Assembly (NCBI GenBank): GCA_034670405.1 | Contig: JAXDDX010000001.1 | Span: 7,056,001 to 7,120,000, forward strand | Origin: Hoplostethus atlanticus | Taxonomy: Eukaryota > Chordata > Actinopteri > Trachichthyiformes > Trachichthyidae | DNA: 64,000 bases | Direction: 5' to 3' | Part shown: piece by piece, positions 63,106-64,000 of the stretch | Position numbering within the stretch: the first letter of the stretch is position 1 | Layout: each line of letters starts with the position of its first letter | Translations under genes and position numbers: made by a program | Notes under the pieces: generated by a model | The model's database searches: none | Told to the model about the DNA's origin: nothing | What the model saw: only the letters and a program-made list of their open reading frames with translations

Positions 63106-64000
63106 TTTGAATGGGTCATGATTATCAAGTGCAGTCTGATTTGTAACTAGATCATTTCCACTGTGCTGTAGAAAATTTTAACTTCCTAATTTAAACTCAT
63201 ATATCTATCAGATCGGTTTAGGGACAACACTGCCCCCGTGTGGCCACAATGTTGAGCTCTAGGTAAAGAGGTTTTTATTTTTTGTTTCAAAGATCATTTC
63301 TGTACAATGTCATATACAGTCTACCATTACTTCAGTTGTGTGTTACGAGGTACTCCTAGTTCAAGTGAATATTTTAACAGTGAGTGTGCAGCTTAAGTCA
63401 ACACATAATTAATTACTGTAGGTGGAGTGTAGCAGCAATGTTTGCTGACACTGAGACCTAACCTGGAAAACAGAGAAGTCCAGTTGTGAACACAAATGAA
63501 AATATTCTTTTAGGGGAAAAAAACAAAAACAAAAAAATGATGGTAAATTATGTAGGTAGGCTATCTGCTTCCAAATGTGAAACACACTAGACTCAGCAGT
63601 CTAATGAACCTGGGAACCTGGGAAAATTTAAAAATCGGTCACAGGGTGGAGTCAAAAACACACTGTAAACCCAGTGCAACATTGACAAGTGTCTCAGATA
63701 ACGCTCATTCATGCAGCACACACCCTAAAAGGCAAACAGAGCAAGAGCACTTGTTAGCTTTCCAACAAAAATAAATGAGCATTACAACTGCATTACAGCT
63801 TGACCGTACAGAGCGATCTGATGACATCTAATTCAACTTGAACCAAAAATAAGGCTAAAATTAAGATCCGAGGCAGGAATATAGTGCTGGCCAAATGATA
63901 CACGCCTACCGTGAGATCTGGGCCAATCGGTAGCTCTTATTGAGCCTTAATTGAGACTTTAATAGAGTCTTTTATATTGACTGATAGCTGATAGGCTGCT
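63106..64000. other. Downstream flank of sema4b
   Basis: AT-rich sequence with a CTCF-like motif at 63230 and no coding frame of note. Confidence 0.55.
63230..63243 (-). promoter_or_regulatory. CTCF-like motif downstream of the poly(A) site
   Basis: CTGCCCCCGTGTGG; the reverse complement fits the core at 12 of 14 positions. It lies about 150 nt beyond the AATAAA, where a domain boundary would be plausible. Confidence 0.3.

Overview
The window reads as teleost fish genomic DNA. It is AT-rich and intron-dominated, with no operons, many (CT)n/(GA)n/(CA)n microsatellites, decayed Tc1-type and SINE/LINE-type dispersed repeats of kinds common in fish, and one vertebrate gene on the + strand whose exons are joined by ordinary GT-AG signals (one GC-AG). 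The species cannot be named from what is visible.

The one gene I can establish is a class-4 semaphorin, sema4b. Fourteen coding exons between 41736 and 60215 join in frame, with matching phases at every junction, into an 837-residue type I membrane protein: signal peptide, Sema domain, PSI domain, Ig-like domain, one transmembrane helix and a 113-residue cytoplasmic tail. The tail ends in D-S-I-V, a class I PDZ ligand like the D-S-V-V end of mammalian SEMA4B. The first coding exon also carries about 290 nt of 5' leader with two short upstream ORFs. A 2.9 kb 3' UTR runs to an AATAAA at 63078. Whether this is the sema4ba or sema4bb duplicate cannot be decided here.

Layout: 1-26.4 kb holds no recognised intact gene. 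It contains a fossil coiled-coil gene with a well-formed TATA/ATF-type promoter (about 7.44-8.15 kb), a collapsed Tc1-like transposase remnant (9.0-9.3 kb), a 5S rRNA-like fragment (9.95 kb), a foldback hairpin and a SINE/LINE-like tail (12.1-12.55 kb), and an old dispersed repeat (14.9-15.3 kb). An ATG-free, CT-repeat-fronted segment at about 26.48-26.72 kb ending in a consensus splice donor is the best candidate for the untranslated first exon of sema4b. 26.7-41.4 kb would then be intron 1, with a very long (GA)92 microsatellite, a broken tRNA-Arg(CCT) copy and another old repeat. 41.85-51.3 kb is a 9.5 kb intron. 51.3-60.2 kb is the compact body of the gene. 60.2-63.1 kb is the 3' UTR, and 63.1-64 kb is downstream flank.

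I found no clearly new multi-gene system. The most unusual items are the unidentified coiled-coil gene relic with 11-residue repeats and its promoter, and several splicing features inside sema4b: a GC-AG intron, a stop-free 3n intron, and a (GT)n tract in place of a polypyrimidine tract.
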